64,000 nucleotides of DNA from Flavobacteriales bacterium (lineage in GTDB: Bacteria > Bacteroidota > Bacteroidia > Flavobacteriales_E > Vicingaceae). The notes beneath the pieces are model-generated. The model did no database searches. It worked only from the letters and a program-made list of their open reading frames with translations, and was not told the origin of the DNA. Positions 18,184 to 27,561 of the stretch are shown piece after piece. The DNA lies in NCBI GenBank assembly GCA_015075325.1, contig JABTUP010000008.1, positions 1 through 64,000 of the forward strand, given 5' to 3'. Each line of letters opens with the position of its first letter. The first letter of the stretch is position 1. The position numbers were made by a program, and so were the translations under genes.

Positions 18184-18364
18184 CACTAAAATAACCGAAA
18201 AAAAATGTTCGAAATGTGGTAAACTATTTGGTTGCCAAAATCTTGAACGTGGGTGTTGGTGCGAAAAACATCAATTATCTGTTGAACAATTGAGTTATTT
18301 AAAAGAGCATTTCGATAACTGTTTGTGTGAGGAGTGTATTATTAGTTTTGCAGCGACTCAATAA
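18164..18364 (+). CDS. Cysteine-rich CWC-family small protein
   Basis: A 66-residue protein rich in cysteine: CSKCGKLFGC, then CWCEKHQLS and finally CLCEECI, the pattern of the cysteine-rich CWC family, which probably binds zinc or another metal. The frame opens with a TTG at 18164 that overlaps the last 20 bases of folB; there is no in-frame ATG before the first cysteine, so a TTG start (18164 or 18167) is the best reading. The 3' end overlaps the convergent phosphatase gene by about 20 bases. The role of this family is unknown. Confidence 0.75.
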   Translation: MLSIENSTKITEKKCSKCGKLFGCQNLERGCWCEKHQLSVEQLSYLKEHFDNCLCEECIISFAATQ

Positions 18365-18803
18365 ACTTGTTACACGCTTCATTTAGCAGCTGGTAAACCT
18401 CTTCAAAACCTTCTTCGCCTCCATAATATGGATCTGGAACATTTTTATTTTGGTTAGGGTGGGTGTATTCAAGAAACAATTTAACCTTCATCTTATCTTG
18501 TTCATTTTTAGCAAGTTTAAGAATGTTATTTAAATTACTCGTATCCATCGCAAAAATAAAATCGAATTCATCAAAATCGGATGATGTAAATTGCCTGGCT
18601 CGTTGACCTGAAATATCTATTTCGTATTCCAATGCTTTTTTCTGCATTCGTTTATCGGGAGCTTCTCCAATATGATAATTTGATGTTCCTGCCGAATCAA
18701 TCAAAGTTGTTAAGCCTAATTCATTGGCTTTTTTTTCTAATACTCCTTGAGCCATTGCCGAGCGACAAATGTTGCCCAAACACACAAACAATACCTTTGT
18801 CAT
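18342..18803 (-). CDS. Low-molecular-weight protein tyrosine phosphatase
   Basis: A 153-residue phosphatase of the LMW-PTP/arsenate-reductase fold. The P-loop VCLGNICRS at the N-terminus has the nucleophile C8 and R14 (CX5R), and VPDPYYGG carries the general-acid aspartate. FDFIFAMDTSNL is another family block. It removes phosphate from tyrosine in cytoplasmic targets, often tyrosine kinases of polysaccharide export, though none is visible here. Its ATG overlaps the stop of a small membrane-protein gene upstream (ATGA), so the two are probably translationally coupled. Confidence 0.9.
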   Translation of the reverse strand: MTKVLFVCLGNICRSAMAQGVLEKKANELGLTTLIDSAGTSNYHIGEAPDKRMQKKALEYEIDISGQRARQFTSSDFDEFDFIFAMDTSNLNNILKLAKNEQDKMKVKLFLEYTHPNQNKNVPDPYYGGEEGFEEVYQLLNEACNKFIESLQN

Positions 18804-18937
18804 AAATAAAAAGAGAGGATGTATAAAAATGTTATCACTATAATTCCAACCATTAAATAAAAAATGAATTGCTGTCCTTTTTTACCAATGGGTTTATACT
18901 GCTGTGGGGTTTCGTATTTTCGGTTAAATAAACTCAT
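18800..18937 (-). CDS. Small single-span membrane protein upstream of the phosphatase
   Basis: A 45-residue protein read from the ATG at 18935-18937 to a TGA at 18800-18802. It begins MSLFNRKYETPQQYKP, continues with a basic stretch (PIGKKGQQF) and ends in one hydrophobic span (FIFYLMVGIIVITFLYI). The TGA shares bases with the phosphatase ATG (ATGA), which supports it as a real gene. The basic N-terminus suggests an N-in topology. No family is recognised. Confidence 0.65.
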   Translation of the reverse strand: MSLFNRKYETPQQYKPIGKKGQQFIFYLMVGIIVITFLYILSFYL

Positions 18938-18946
18938 TGAAAACAA

Positions 18947-18975
18947 AAACAGGAACCTTTTTGAGATTCCTGTTT
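18947..18975 (-). terminator. Terminator of dnaA
   Basis: AAACAGGAA (18947-18955) pairs with TTCCTGTTT (18967-18975); on the minus strand a T-rich tract follows. It lies 13 bases after the dnaA stop. Confidence 0.75.
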
Positions 18976-18988
18976 AATTAATGTTTAC

Positions 18989-20425
18989 TTATTGTAAGCT
19001 AATTTTTTTCTTTAAATCTTCGATGTAACCTCTAAAACGTTTGTCGGTATCCATTAAGTTGTTTACTGTTTTGCAAGCATGTAAAACAGTAGCGTGGTCT
19101 TTTCCTCCGCAATGCATTCCAATGGTTGCAAGGCTCGATTTGGTCATTTGTTTAGAAAAATACATCGCAATTTGACGAGCTTGAACTACTTCGCGTTTTC
19201 TTGTTTTTGATTTTAAGTGGTCGATTGGCATTTCAAAATAATCGCATACTACTTTTTGTATGTAATCAATAGATACTTCACGAGCTGTATTTTTAACAAA
19301 TTTATCTACCATTTGGCGAGCCAAATCGAGGTTGATAGCTTTTTTGTTTAATGATGATTGAGCCAATAATGAAATTAATGCACCTTCTAATTCTCTAACA
19401 TTTGATGTAATGCTATAAGCAATGTATTCAACAACGTCTTTTGGTAATTCTAATCCTTCATTGTACATTTTCATTTCCAAAATTGCAATTCTTGTTTCCA
19501 ATTCAGGAGCTTGTAAATCGGCAGCTAAACCCCATTTAAAACGAGATAATAAGCGTTGTTCCATGCCAATAATTTCAACTGGAGCTTTATCAGCAGTTAA
19601 AATAATTTGTTTTCCTGATTGGTGTAAATGATTGAATATGTGGAAGAAAACGTCTTGTGTTTTTGCTTTTCCAGCAAAAAATTGAACATCGTCGATAATT
19701 AACACGTCAATCATTTGATAGAAGTGAATAAAATCGTTTTGTTCGTTGTTTCTAACTGCATCAATAAATTGGTGTGTAAATTTTTCTGACGAAACGTATA
19801 AAACCGTTTTATTTGGAAATTTATTTTTTACATCAATACCAATGGCGTGTGCCAAATGGGTTTTTCCTAAACCGACACCTCCATAAATTAATAATGGATT
19901 AAAAGCAGTTCCTCCTGGATTTTTTGCTACAGCAAAACCAGCTGAACGAGCTAATCTGTTACAATCTCCTTCTACAAAATTTTTAAACGAGTAGTTGGGG
20001 TTTAATTGTGAGTCAACATTAATTTTTTGTAAACCAGGAATAATAAATGGGTTTCTAATGCCTTTGTCTTTGTTTAAATCAATAGGCATGTTAACTGGAT
20101 TGTTTTTTAACGCTTGACGGTTGGTTGCCGGAATTTTAACTGTATAAGGTTTGTTAGAACTGCTTTGGTTGTTTTCCATAACAATACTATACTCTAGTCT
20201 TCCTTCAGCTCCTAGTTCTTTTTTTATGGTTTTCTTTAAAATAGCAACATAATGCTCTTCCAACCATTCATAAAAAAACTGACTTGGAACCTGAATAGTT
20301 AAGACTTTATCTTTCAACTTAATTGCTTTAATTGGCTCAAACCAAGTTTTGTAGCTTTGTAAACTAACATTGTCCTTAATAATTTGAAGGCAATTATCCC
20401 ACACCGTTGTAAAATCTTTCTGCAT
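18989..20425 (-). CDS. dnaA: Chromosomal replication initiator DnaA
   Basis: A 478-residue AAA+ initiator. Domain I (residues 1-90) starts with TTVWDNCLQIIKD; a linker follows; domain III has the Walker A loop YGGVGLGKTHLAHAIG, Walker B VLIIDDVQFFAGK and the sensor motifs; domain IV ends with the DnaA-box binding signature GGKDHATVLHACKTV. It opens the origin by binding DnaA boxes with ATP. No DnaA-box cluster of form TTATNCACA was seen in the spacer upstream (20426-20660), so the origin is probably elsewhere. The gene stands alone, with its own terminator. Confidence 0.97.
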   Translation of the reverse strand: MQKDFTTVWDNCLQIIKDNVSLQSYKTWFEPIKAIKLKDKVLTIQVPSQFFYEWLEEHYVAILKKTIKKELGAEGRLEYSIVMENNQSSSNKPYTVKIPATNRQALKNNPVNMPIDLNKDKGIRNPFIIPGLQKINVDSQLNPNYSFKNFVEGDCNRLARSAGFAVAKNPGGTAFNPLLIYGGVGLGKTHLAHAIGIDVKNKFPNKTVLYVSSEKFTHQFIDAVRNNEQNDFIHFYQMIDVLIIDDVQFFAGKAKTQDVFFHIFNHLHQSGKQIILTADKAPVEIIGMEQRLLSRFKWGLAADLQAPELETRIAILEMKMYNEGLELPKDVVEYIAYSITSNVRELEGALISLLAQSSLNKKAINLDLARQMVDKFVKNTAREVSIDYIQKVVCDYFEMPIDHLKSKTRKREVVQARQIAMYFSKQMTKSSLATIGMHCGGKDHATVLHACKTVNNLMDTDKRFRGYIEDLKKKISLQ

Positions 20426-20541
20426 TGTAAAATGTTCCTTTTATATTGATACTATAATTTATTCTATTTGGTCGAAGATTTCAATAATTTCATGTTGATA
20501 AAAATATTCAACTCTAAAATTACTAAAACTCTTTTAAAATC

Positions 20542-20575
20542 AGGCTTTTGACAAATAAAAAGCCTTGTTTTTTTC
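20542..20575 (-). terminator. Hairpin between dnaA and the nucleotidase pair
   Basis: AGGCTTTT (20542-20549) pairs with AAAAGCCT (20557-20564). A T run follows on the plus strand and a weaker T-rich tract on the minus strand; it probably ends the minus-strand nucleotidase transcript. No coding sequence is seen in 20426-20660. Confidence 0.5.
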
Positions 20576-20660
20576 TTCCTAACAAAGATTTGAATAAAAA
20601 AGTGAAAAAAAAAACTTTTTTGCTATTGTTTTTTTAAAAGTTTTTTCTCTATTAATTTTT

Positions 20661-21602
20661 TTAGTAAACTGCTTGTACACTTGACTGGTAGTAGCTTGCA
20701 GATTTCTTGGTAGTTACGTAAAAATCGATACGTCCTAAATTAATTCCAGCCCAACCAACTTGGTTAACTAATACCTTTTTTTGACTTAAATTTTTAACTT
20801 CGGTGGGCTTTTCTAAAAAAGTGTGCGTGTGTCCGCCAATAATTAGGTCAATATTATTGGTTTGTTCTGCTAAAACTAAATCGCTTACTTTATTGTTTTT
20901 ATACGAATAACCTAAATGCGATAGGCAAATTACCAAGTCGCATTGTTCTTCATTTTTTAAATACGATACTGTTTGTTGTGCAATTTCAATTGGATTTTGA
21001 TAGATGGTTTCTTTGTAATGACTTTTATTCACCAAACCTTCTAATTCAACCCCCAACCCAAAAACTCCAATTTTTATATTTTCTTTAATAAATATTTTAT
21101 GTTTTAATACATTATTATATAATATGGTATTACTAAAATCGTAATTACTGTTAATAAAAGGAAATGAAGCATGAGGTAAAACATTTTTTAAACCATCAAT
21201 TCCATTATCAAAATCGTGGTTTCCAATAGTTGCAGCATCATATTGCATCAAACTCATTAGTTTAAAATCAAGTTCGCCTAAATATTTATTAAAATAAGGT
21301 GTTCCCTGAAAAATATCTCCGGCATCGAGTAACAATACGTTTTTCTCTCTATTTCTAATATCGTTAATTATTGCAGCACGACGAGCTGCACCACCTAAAT
21401 TAGCATGTTTAGGGTCGTTTTTCGGAAATGGTTCAATATGGCTGTGTACGTCGTTGGTGTGTAAAATGGTAATTTTAGTATGTTTTTTATCCGCTAAAGC
21501 AAACGACGAAAAAGGCAAAGCATTTAATGCTAACAAACCTCCGCTAGCCAATAACGACTGTTTGATGAATTTTCTTCTGTTATTCAAAACGAATTCTGCC
21601 AT
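20661..21602 (-). CDS. 5'-nucleotidase-type metallophosphatase domain, Tat-exported
   Basis: A 313-residue protein with a twin-arginine signal (NNRRKFIKQSLL followed by a hydrophobic stretch). The catalytic domain corresponds to the N-terminal half of UshA-like 5'-nucleotidases: HTNDVHSH, LLDAGDIFQG, IGNHDFDNG, CLSHLGY and GGHTHTF are the metal-binding motifs for two divalent ions. It hydrolyses nucleotides or related phosphate esters outside the cytoplasm. The usual C-terminal substrate-binding domain is missing here but is encoded by the gene just upstream, which overlaps by 23 bases. The two proteins probably act together. Confidence 0.88.
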   Translation of the reverse strand: MAEFVLNNRRKFIKQSLLASGGLLALNALPFSSFALADKKHTKITILHTNDVHSHIEPFPKNDPKHANLGGAARRAAIINDIRNREKNVLLLDAGDIFQGTPYFNKYLGELDFKLMSLMQYDAATIGNHDFDNGIDGLKNVLPHASFPFINSNYDFSNTILYNNVLKHKIFIKENIKIGVFGLGVELEGLVNKSHYKETIYQNPIEIAQQTVSYLKNEEQCDLVICLSHLGYSYKNNKVSDLVLAEQTNNIDLIIGGHTHTFLEKPTEVKNLSQKKVLVNQVGWAGINLGRIDFYVTTKKSASYYQSSVQAVY

Positions 21603-22338
21603 CTAATTTTGAGTTTAGTTTGTTCCCTTTTTTATGTTCTGAAATACAATATGCTATAATAGCATCTCTTAATTTAATTCCAGTGGTTTCATATTTAACA
21701 GGATTTAAAAAGAAATTCATGTTGTCGCCACCTTGAGCCAAATAATCGGAAGTAAGTATATTTATTGATGATAATCCATTCTCCTCAAAAAGTTGTTTTA
21801 CATCGTTGTTTTCCGTTGTGGAAAAATCGAATGAAATAGCTGAAATGGGTTGTCCTCCCACTTTTTTTATATAATTGATTAAGTTGATTAGTTGATTTTC
21901 GGTTATGGTAACTATAACCAATTCATTATCGAAAGGCATTAATTCAAAAATTTTGCCTCTTGTAATTTCGCCTTTAGGTAAGCTGGTTCGCAATCCACCA
22001 TTGTTGAGTAAGCAAAAATCGATTTTAGTTTCAGGAAATTTTTTAGTGATGATTTCTAAACTCAAATCGGCTACTAAATTGCCCAATAGGGTTTCTGGTT
22101 TGTTTTTTTCTTTTGGAAATTCCATTGCAGAAAATACCAAAACTTCGTTCATTTCGGAGTCTAAAGCATTTTTGTATGGTTCAATAAGCTGCTTTGCTTG
22201 TTGGTGCTCTGTAATGCTTGAATCAACAGTTAGGTAATTCCAACTAGGAGGGTGGTAAACAGATGATTTACAACCAACAACCATTATTAAGGTAAAACCA
22301 ACAACAAAAGAAATGATATGGAAGATTTTTTTATTCAA
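21580..22338 (-). CDS. 5'-nucleotidase C-terminal domain lipoprotein
   Basis: A 252-residue lipoprotein (lipobox MVVGC after a short signal peptide). The body matches the 5'-nucleotidase C-terminal domain that binds the nucleoside: LGNLVADL, CLLNNGGLRTSLPKGEITRGKIFELMPFDNELV and TSDYLAQGGDNM are the family blocks. In most bacteria this domain is fused behind the metallophosphatase domain; here it is a separate gene placed first, with the catalytic gene second and overlapping by 23 bases. The lipid anchor would hold the complex at the membrane. Confidence 0.88.
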   Translation of the reverse strand: MNKKIFHIISFVVGFTLIMVVGCKSSVYHPPSWNYLTVDSSITEHQQAKQLIEPYKNALDSEMNEVLVFSAMEFPKEKNKPETLLGNLVADLSLEIITKKFPETKIDFCLLNNGGLRTSLPKGEITRGKIFELMPFDNELVIVTITENQLINLINYIKKVGGQPISAISFDFSTTENNDVKQLFEENGLSSINILTSDYLAQGGDNMNFFLNPVKYETTGIKLRDAIIAYCISEHKKGNKLNSKLDGRIRFE

Positions 22339-22423
22339 TTATTGTACTTTAATTTGTTTCAAATTTATCACTTGTTATTGGATATTAGAAATTGGTGGAT
22401 ACCTGAAATTAGAATAAGTATTT

Positions 22424-22545
22424 TGCCACAGATTACACAAATTTACACAGATTTAATTGCCACGCCTAAGGCGTGGCAATAATTATGTTAATCTCCAACT
22501 TAATTTGTGAAAAGGAATCTGCGTAAATTTGTGTAATCTGTGGCA
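22424..22545. repeat. Nested inverted repeat (30-bp arms around a palindrome)
   Basis: Outer arms 22424-22453 and 22516-22545 are reverse complements with one mismatch (core GCCACAGATTACACAAATTT). Inside lies a perfect 25-base palindrome at 22456-22480 (ATTGCCACGCC, TAA, GGCGTGGCAAT). The spacer 22339-22600 holds no gene; the element could act as a bidirectional terminator or be a dispersed MITE-like repeat. Confidence 0.75.
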
Positions 22546-22600
22546 TTAATTGTTTTAACAAATGGCGTAAATTCATAACTTACAATCAAATTAGAAATAG

Positions 22601-23008
22601 ATGTACAAAGCAGAAACAAAAGTTAGGGTAAGGTATTCGGAAACCGATCAGATGGGATATTGTTATTACGGAAATTATGCAGCTTTTTTTGAAGTTGCTA
22701 GGGTAGAGGCTCTTAGAAAATTGGGCATGAGCTACAAACAAATGGAAGAAGATGGAGTTGCTATGCCAGTTTTGGAATATCAAATAAAGTATTATAAACC
22801 TGCTTTTTATGATGATGAATTAACTATAGAAACCACAATAACAGAAATACCAAAAGCTCGAATTCACTTTACATACAAAACCTATAATGCCAAAAATGAA
22901 TTGATTAACGAAGCAAAAACCAGCTTGGTATTTGTAAATAAAACTACAGGTCGACCTTGTATGGCTCCAGAACATTTTTTAAATGCGTTAGCCCCTTTTT
23001 ATTCGTAA
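22601..23008 (+). CDS. Acyl-CoA thioesterase (hot-dog fold, YbgC/FadM type)
   Basis: A 135-residue hot-dog-fold protein. RVRYSETDQMGYCYYGNYAAFFEVARVEALR contains the conserved D-x-M-G-x-x-x-x-x-x-Y active-site block of the 4-hydroxybenzoyl-CoA thioesterase family; the later KYYKPAFYDDELTIET and ARIHFTYK strands complete the fold. It hydrolyses acyl-CoA thioesters in the cytoplasm, with the true substrate not predictable. It stands alone upstream of the sensor kinase with a 190-base gap. No partner genes such as tol-pal are adjacent. Confidence 0.87.
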   Translation: MYKAETKVRVRYSETDQMGYCYYGNYAAFFEVARVEALRKLGMSYKQMEEDGVAMPVLEYQIKYYKPAFYDDELTIETTITEIPKARIHFTYKTYNAKNELINEAKTSLVFVNKTTGRPCMAPEHFLNALAPFYS

Positions 23009-23077
23009 TTAAACCATTAATTAGTTTTTTTTGTTGCAACCTTATTATATAGTAAAATAAGAGGTTTTCAGTATTAT

Positions 23078-23117
23078 TACTTAAAAATACTTAAGCATAT
23101 TTGAGTATTTTTAGGTA
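23078..23117 (+). promoter_or_regulatory. Dyad upstream of the sensor kinase gene
   Basis: TACTTAAAAATACTTA (23078-23093) and TGAGTATTTTTAGGTA (23102-23117) form an inverted repeat with two mismatches. The TACTTAA half sites resemble NarL-type heptamers. It may be the binding site of the LuxR-type regulator encoded downstream; this is inference. Confidence 0.4.
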
Positions 23118-23201
23118 AAGAACCTGTTTTTAAATGTTGTATTTTTACATGAGAAATGATAATCAAGAAGGCTATATTTAACAGTCATAAAAAAATACTA
23201 A

Positions 23202-26200
23202 ATGAAAGTTCAATTACCATTACAAAAACTGTTAAATCAAATATTAGAATTATCGTGTAATGATTTTACAACTGAAGAATTTCTAAAGCAATCGTTTCAT
23301 TTTATAATAAACCAATCAGGGACATTAGGGGTAAATAAAAGAGGTGTTATTTTCTTGGTAAAAGAACCAGAAAAATTAAAAATGTTGGCACACAAGAACA
23401 TCGAAAAAAAATACTTAGTAATTGTAAGTTGATAAAATATGGTTCTTGTGCTTGTGGTATGGCTGCACAAGAGAATTTTATCCATCAAGCAAGTTGTACT
23501 GCAGAGGATAATGAAATCCATAGCAATAATCATGGGCATTATAGCATACCTATTTCTTATAATAACAAAGTTTATGGTGTTATTTCGCTGTATATTTCGA
23601 ATGAAAAATCAAGTTTAGCATTAGATGCTAATTCAATTAAAATAATTGCCGATACTATAGGACTAATTATTTATAAAAAACAATTAGAAAAAAAATCGGG
23701 GTTAATAAAAAATAAATTGGATTTGCATCATGGTGAAAAGTACTTTTTTACTCTTGCAAAATACCTAACCAAGGTATTGGATATGAAACATTGTTTTATT
23801 GGTGGTTTTCAATCTGATACGTTTTCAGTAAATACGTTTGCTTTTGTTGAAAACAACAAAAAAAAATCGAACATAATCTATTCGCTATTAAATACTCCGT
23901 GCGAAAATGTTTATAACAATGCACCATTTGTATTTATAGAAAAAGATGTAGTAAAAAAATTTCCTAAAGATGAATATCTAAAAAAATTAAATGCTGAAAG
24001 TTATATAGGAATACGGCTAGAAAATGAGAAAAAACAACCAGTTGGTTTAATCGTATTATTAAATGATAAACCAATCGATAACTTACTTCAAAAGCAAGAA
24101 ATTATTGATGTTTTTATACCGCGTTTAACCAGTGAAGTTCAACGGAAAAATTATGAAAACCAATTAATATTAAATGAATTAAAATACAAAGATGTAATAG
24201 ATAAATTTCAAGATGTTTTCCTTAGAGTATCAATTCTTTCAAATGGAAAATCAATAATTTCAGAAGTATCTCCATCAGTTTATTCAATTTTAGGATATAA
24301 ACCCGCTGAAGTAGTTGGCAAACCTACAACAATATTTTATCAAGATGTTAATCAACGAAACGAAATGATGAACTTGTTGATACAGGAAACGAAAATTAAA
24401 AATTTCCCTTTATCCTTATTAAATAAAAAAGGAGGAATAGTTTATGTTGAAGCAACAGTTCAGTTGATTTTTGATAATAAAACACCAACTGAAATAAGAG
24501 CTGTAATTAGAGATGTAACAGAAAAAAGAAAAGAAGAAATACGACGAGAAATTGCGTATTTAATTGCAAAAAAATCGCAGCGTCAATTGGTAAACATAAA
24601 AGCAATTGCTGAATATGTTTATTTTATCTTAAAAAACATTGTTGATACCACAAATTTTTACATTGCCGTTAACAATAGTTCAACTAAAACCATCGATTTT
24701 TTAGTTTTTCATGATGAAAAAATTCCGGACTATCCAAGTATTCATTCAAGAAAACCTAGAAACGGATTGATTGAGTACTTTTTTCGCCAAAAAAACACAA
24801 GTTGTTTATCCGAAAAACAACTTTTAAAACTAATTGCCAAAGAACAAATTCAATTTTCAGACCCTATACCAAAAGTGATGCTGAATTTCCCACTTAAATG
24901 CGATGGGATGATAATGGGGGTTTTAACTCTAAAATCATATAAAAGCGAAAAAACTTTTAGCGAAAATGATGTTGTATTACTTGAGTTTGTTGCTACTCAA
25001 TTATCGAATATTTTGGAACGCGACCATTGGCAGCGAAATTTAATGGCAAAAGAGAAATACTTTAGAGAACTAATCGAAAAATCGAACGAAGTAACTGGTA
25101 TTGTTGATGAAAATGGTGTTGTACAATTTATTACTTCATCAGTTTTTCCTATTCTACAGTACCATAATTACGAACTTATTGGTAAATCGTTTATTGATTT
25201 TGTAGTAGAAAAAAAGAAAAAAGAAACTTGGGCAAATTTTATTAAATACACAAAAAACACAGGAAATATTCCGAGGGTTTTAATAAAATTAAAATCAAAA
25301 CTAAATGAGCCAAGAATAGTTGAAATATCCATAAATAATCAACTTAAAAATAAAGATATTAATGGAATTGTATTTAATGCTCATGATATTACCGAGCAAA
25401 TAGCAAACCAGAAAAAACTTGAGCAATCAAAAAAAGAATTGCAAGAGCAAGAAGAAAGCTATCGAACTATTTTTGATAATGCTAATGATGGAATTATGCG
25501 GTTCAATACCGCTTTTAAAATAATAGATTGCAACCACCGAATGAGTTCAATACTTGGGTTTTCAAAAAATGAAATATTGAGTAGAACCATTTTTGATTTA
25601 ACCCTTCCAAAAGATGTAGATAAAATTCGAAAAAAAATTGATTTATTAATAAAGGGAAAAATTGCATCATTAAAAGTTAAAAAAGAGTCGATTCATAAAA
25701 CAGGTAAAAAAATAATTTGTAAAGTATTTATTAAACCAGTATTTAATGATGATAAAACCATCAACTATTTTATTGCATTTATTACAGATATAACCAAAAG
25801 AAATGAAGCAATTAATAAAGCTCTAGTTTTTGAAAGAGCTTTAAATTCGGTTTCTAATGTAATGTATGTTGATACAAAAGGTATAATCATGTATAGCAAC
25901 GATAAAGTTTCAATATCATCAGGTTATACTCCGAATGAGTTGCTGGGAAAATCTATGAGCATTTTTAATTCCAATTATCATCCAAAAGAGTTTTTTAGTT
26001 CACTCTGGAAGACTGTATTATCGGGTAAAATATGGAATGGCGAAATAAGAAACAAAAGAAAAGACGGTAGTTTTTATTGGATTTTCGGCACCATAATTCC
26101 CATTAAAAATTTAGATAATGAAATTGAGTATTTTATCAATATTCGACAAGATATTACAGAGGTAAAAAACAATAGATTAAATAGAATTAGAGATGTAATT

Positions 26201-26821
26201 GATGCTCAAGAAAAAGAAAAAGAAAATTTTGCAAAAGAATTACATGATGGATTGGGTCAAATGTTGCTCGCTGCTAAAATGAATTTGGTTTCTATTGAAA
26301 ACGAGTTAAAAAATACGGGTGGATTTGCTTACGAAATATACCAAAATGCACTTAAAATTTTAAACGAATCGATTCAAGAAACGCGAAATATTTCGCATGG
26401 ATTAATGAGTAGAGCTTTGCTTCAATTTGGTTTAACACAGGCTATTTATAATGTAATAAACAATGTTAATTTAATAGATTCTAATGTTGTAATTCAGTTC
26501 AATTCTGAAATTGGAGAAAGAAGATTTAGTGAAGATATTGAAAAAGGATTGTATAGGGTAATTCAGGAATTAATAAACAATTTGATAAAACATTCAGAAG
26601 CTTCGTGTGCTAAAATTGAATTAAAACTAGTTAATAATTACTTAATCATAAACTATTACGACAATGGTGTGGGCATTTGTAATAATCTAATAAATTTATC
26701 AAAACCCATTGGTATAGGAATACGAAACATGGAAACTCGAGTAAATTATTTAATGGGCTCATTTACAATTAATGAAGAATTAACCACAGGAAGTGAAATA
26801 ACTATAAAAATTCCTATTTAA
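23202..26821 (+). CDS. GAF/PAS sensor histidine kinase (NarL-type), frame broken in an A run
   Basis: The first frame starts at 23202 and stops at 23432; the main frame (from 23429 on) continues the same GAF domain. With one extra A in the A8 tract at 23404-23411 the reading becomes ...NIEKKILSNCKLIKYGSCACG, the expected GAF sequence, and one protein of about 1206 residues results. Order: GAF (1-165), second GAF-like (170-325), PAS (325-460), third GAF (460-615), three PAS domains (615-1000), then HisKA_3 with FAKELHDGLGQ and the HATPase with QELINNLIKHSEA, DNGVGI and GIGIRNMETRV. No membrane span is seen, so it senses cytoplasmic signals. The regulator gene follows. Confidence 0.85.
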
Positions 26822-26913
26822 TTAAATAGGAGAAAGGGTAACAACATTCAGTTAGTAGTTCTCAGTTGGAAAAAAAACAAATTAAAAAAATTAGCAATTA
26901 AACTTAAAAAAAT

Positions 26914-27561
26914 ATGGAAAACACAATAAGAGTAATTATAGTTGATGATCATAAAATGATTAGAGATGGAATAAAATTAATGTTAAAAAACAATCCAGAA
27001 ATTAAGGTTGTTAATGAGTTTGATAATGGGTTAGATGTAATTAAATATATTGATAAAAACCCAACATCAGTTGATGTTGTTTTAATGGATATTAGCATGC
27101 CTAAATTAGATGGTATTGCAGCAACTAGAGATATTAAATCGAATCATGCAGGAATAAATATATTAGCAATAACCATGCACATCGAAAAATCCTATATTAT
27201 GGATATGATGAAAGCAGGAGCGAGCGGCTATGTTCTTAAAGAATCTGGAGCATCAGATTTGGTAGAAGCTATAAAAACTATAGCAGCGGGTAAACAATTT
27301 TTTAGTTCCGAAGTTTCTTCAGTTATTGTAAAATCAATTATTGAAGAAGAACCAAAAAAGCATGTTCGAGATATTATTTCTGACAGAGAAAAAGAAGTTA
27401 TTTTGCTTGTTGCACAAGGATTGTCTAATAATAAAATTGGAGAAAAAATGTGTTTAAGTCCAAGAACGGTAGAATCACACAGAAGAAATATTTTACAAAA
27501 ATTAGATGTTAAAAATACTGCCGAATTAATTGCTTACGCCAACAAGCAAAACTGGATTTAG
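26914..27561 (+). CDS. LuxR/NarL-family response regulator
   Basis: A 215-residue regulator. The receiver domain has the acidic pair D11/D12 (IVDDHKMIRDG), the phospho-acceptor D59 in LMDISMPKLDG and the lysine in YVLKESG. The C-terminal LuxR-type HTH is ISDREKEVILLVAQGLSNNKIGEKMCLSPRTVESHRRNILQKL. It should be phosphorylated by the HisKA_3 kinase encoded 90 bases upstream and then bind DNA as a dimer. Its 3' end overlaps the convergent ABC ATPase gene by four bases. Targets are unknown; the dyad at 23078-23117 is one candidate. Confidence 0.93.
   Translation: MENTIRVIIVDDHKMIRDGIKLMLKNNPEIKVVNEFDNGLDVIKYIDKNPTSVDVVLMDISMPKLDGIAATRDIKSNHAGINILAITMHIEKSYIMDMMKAGASGYVLKESGASDLVEAIKTIAAGKQFFSSEVSSVIVKSIIEEEPKKHVRDIISDREKEVILLVAQGLSNNKIGEKMCLSPRTVESHRRNILQKLDVKNTAELIAYANKQNWI

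Noticed and set aside
20426..20660. Replication origin next to dnaA
   Set aside because: No cluster of TTATNCACA boxes is visible; only an AT-rich spacer and one hairpin.
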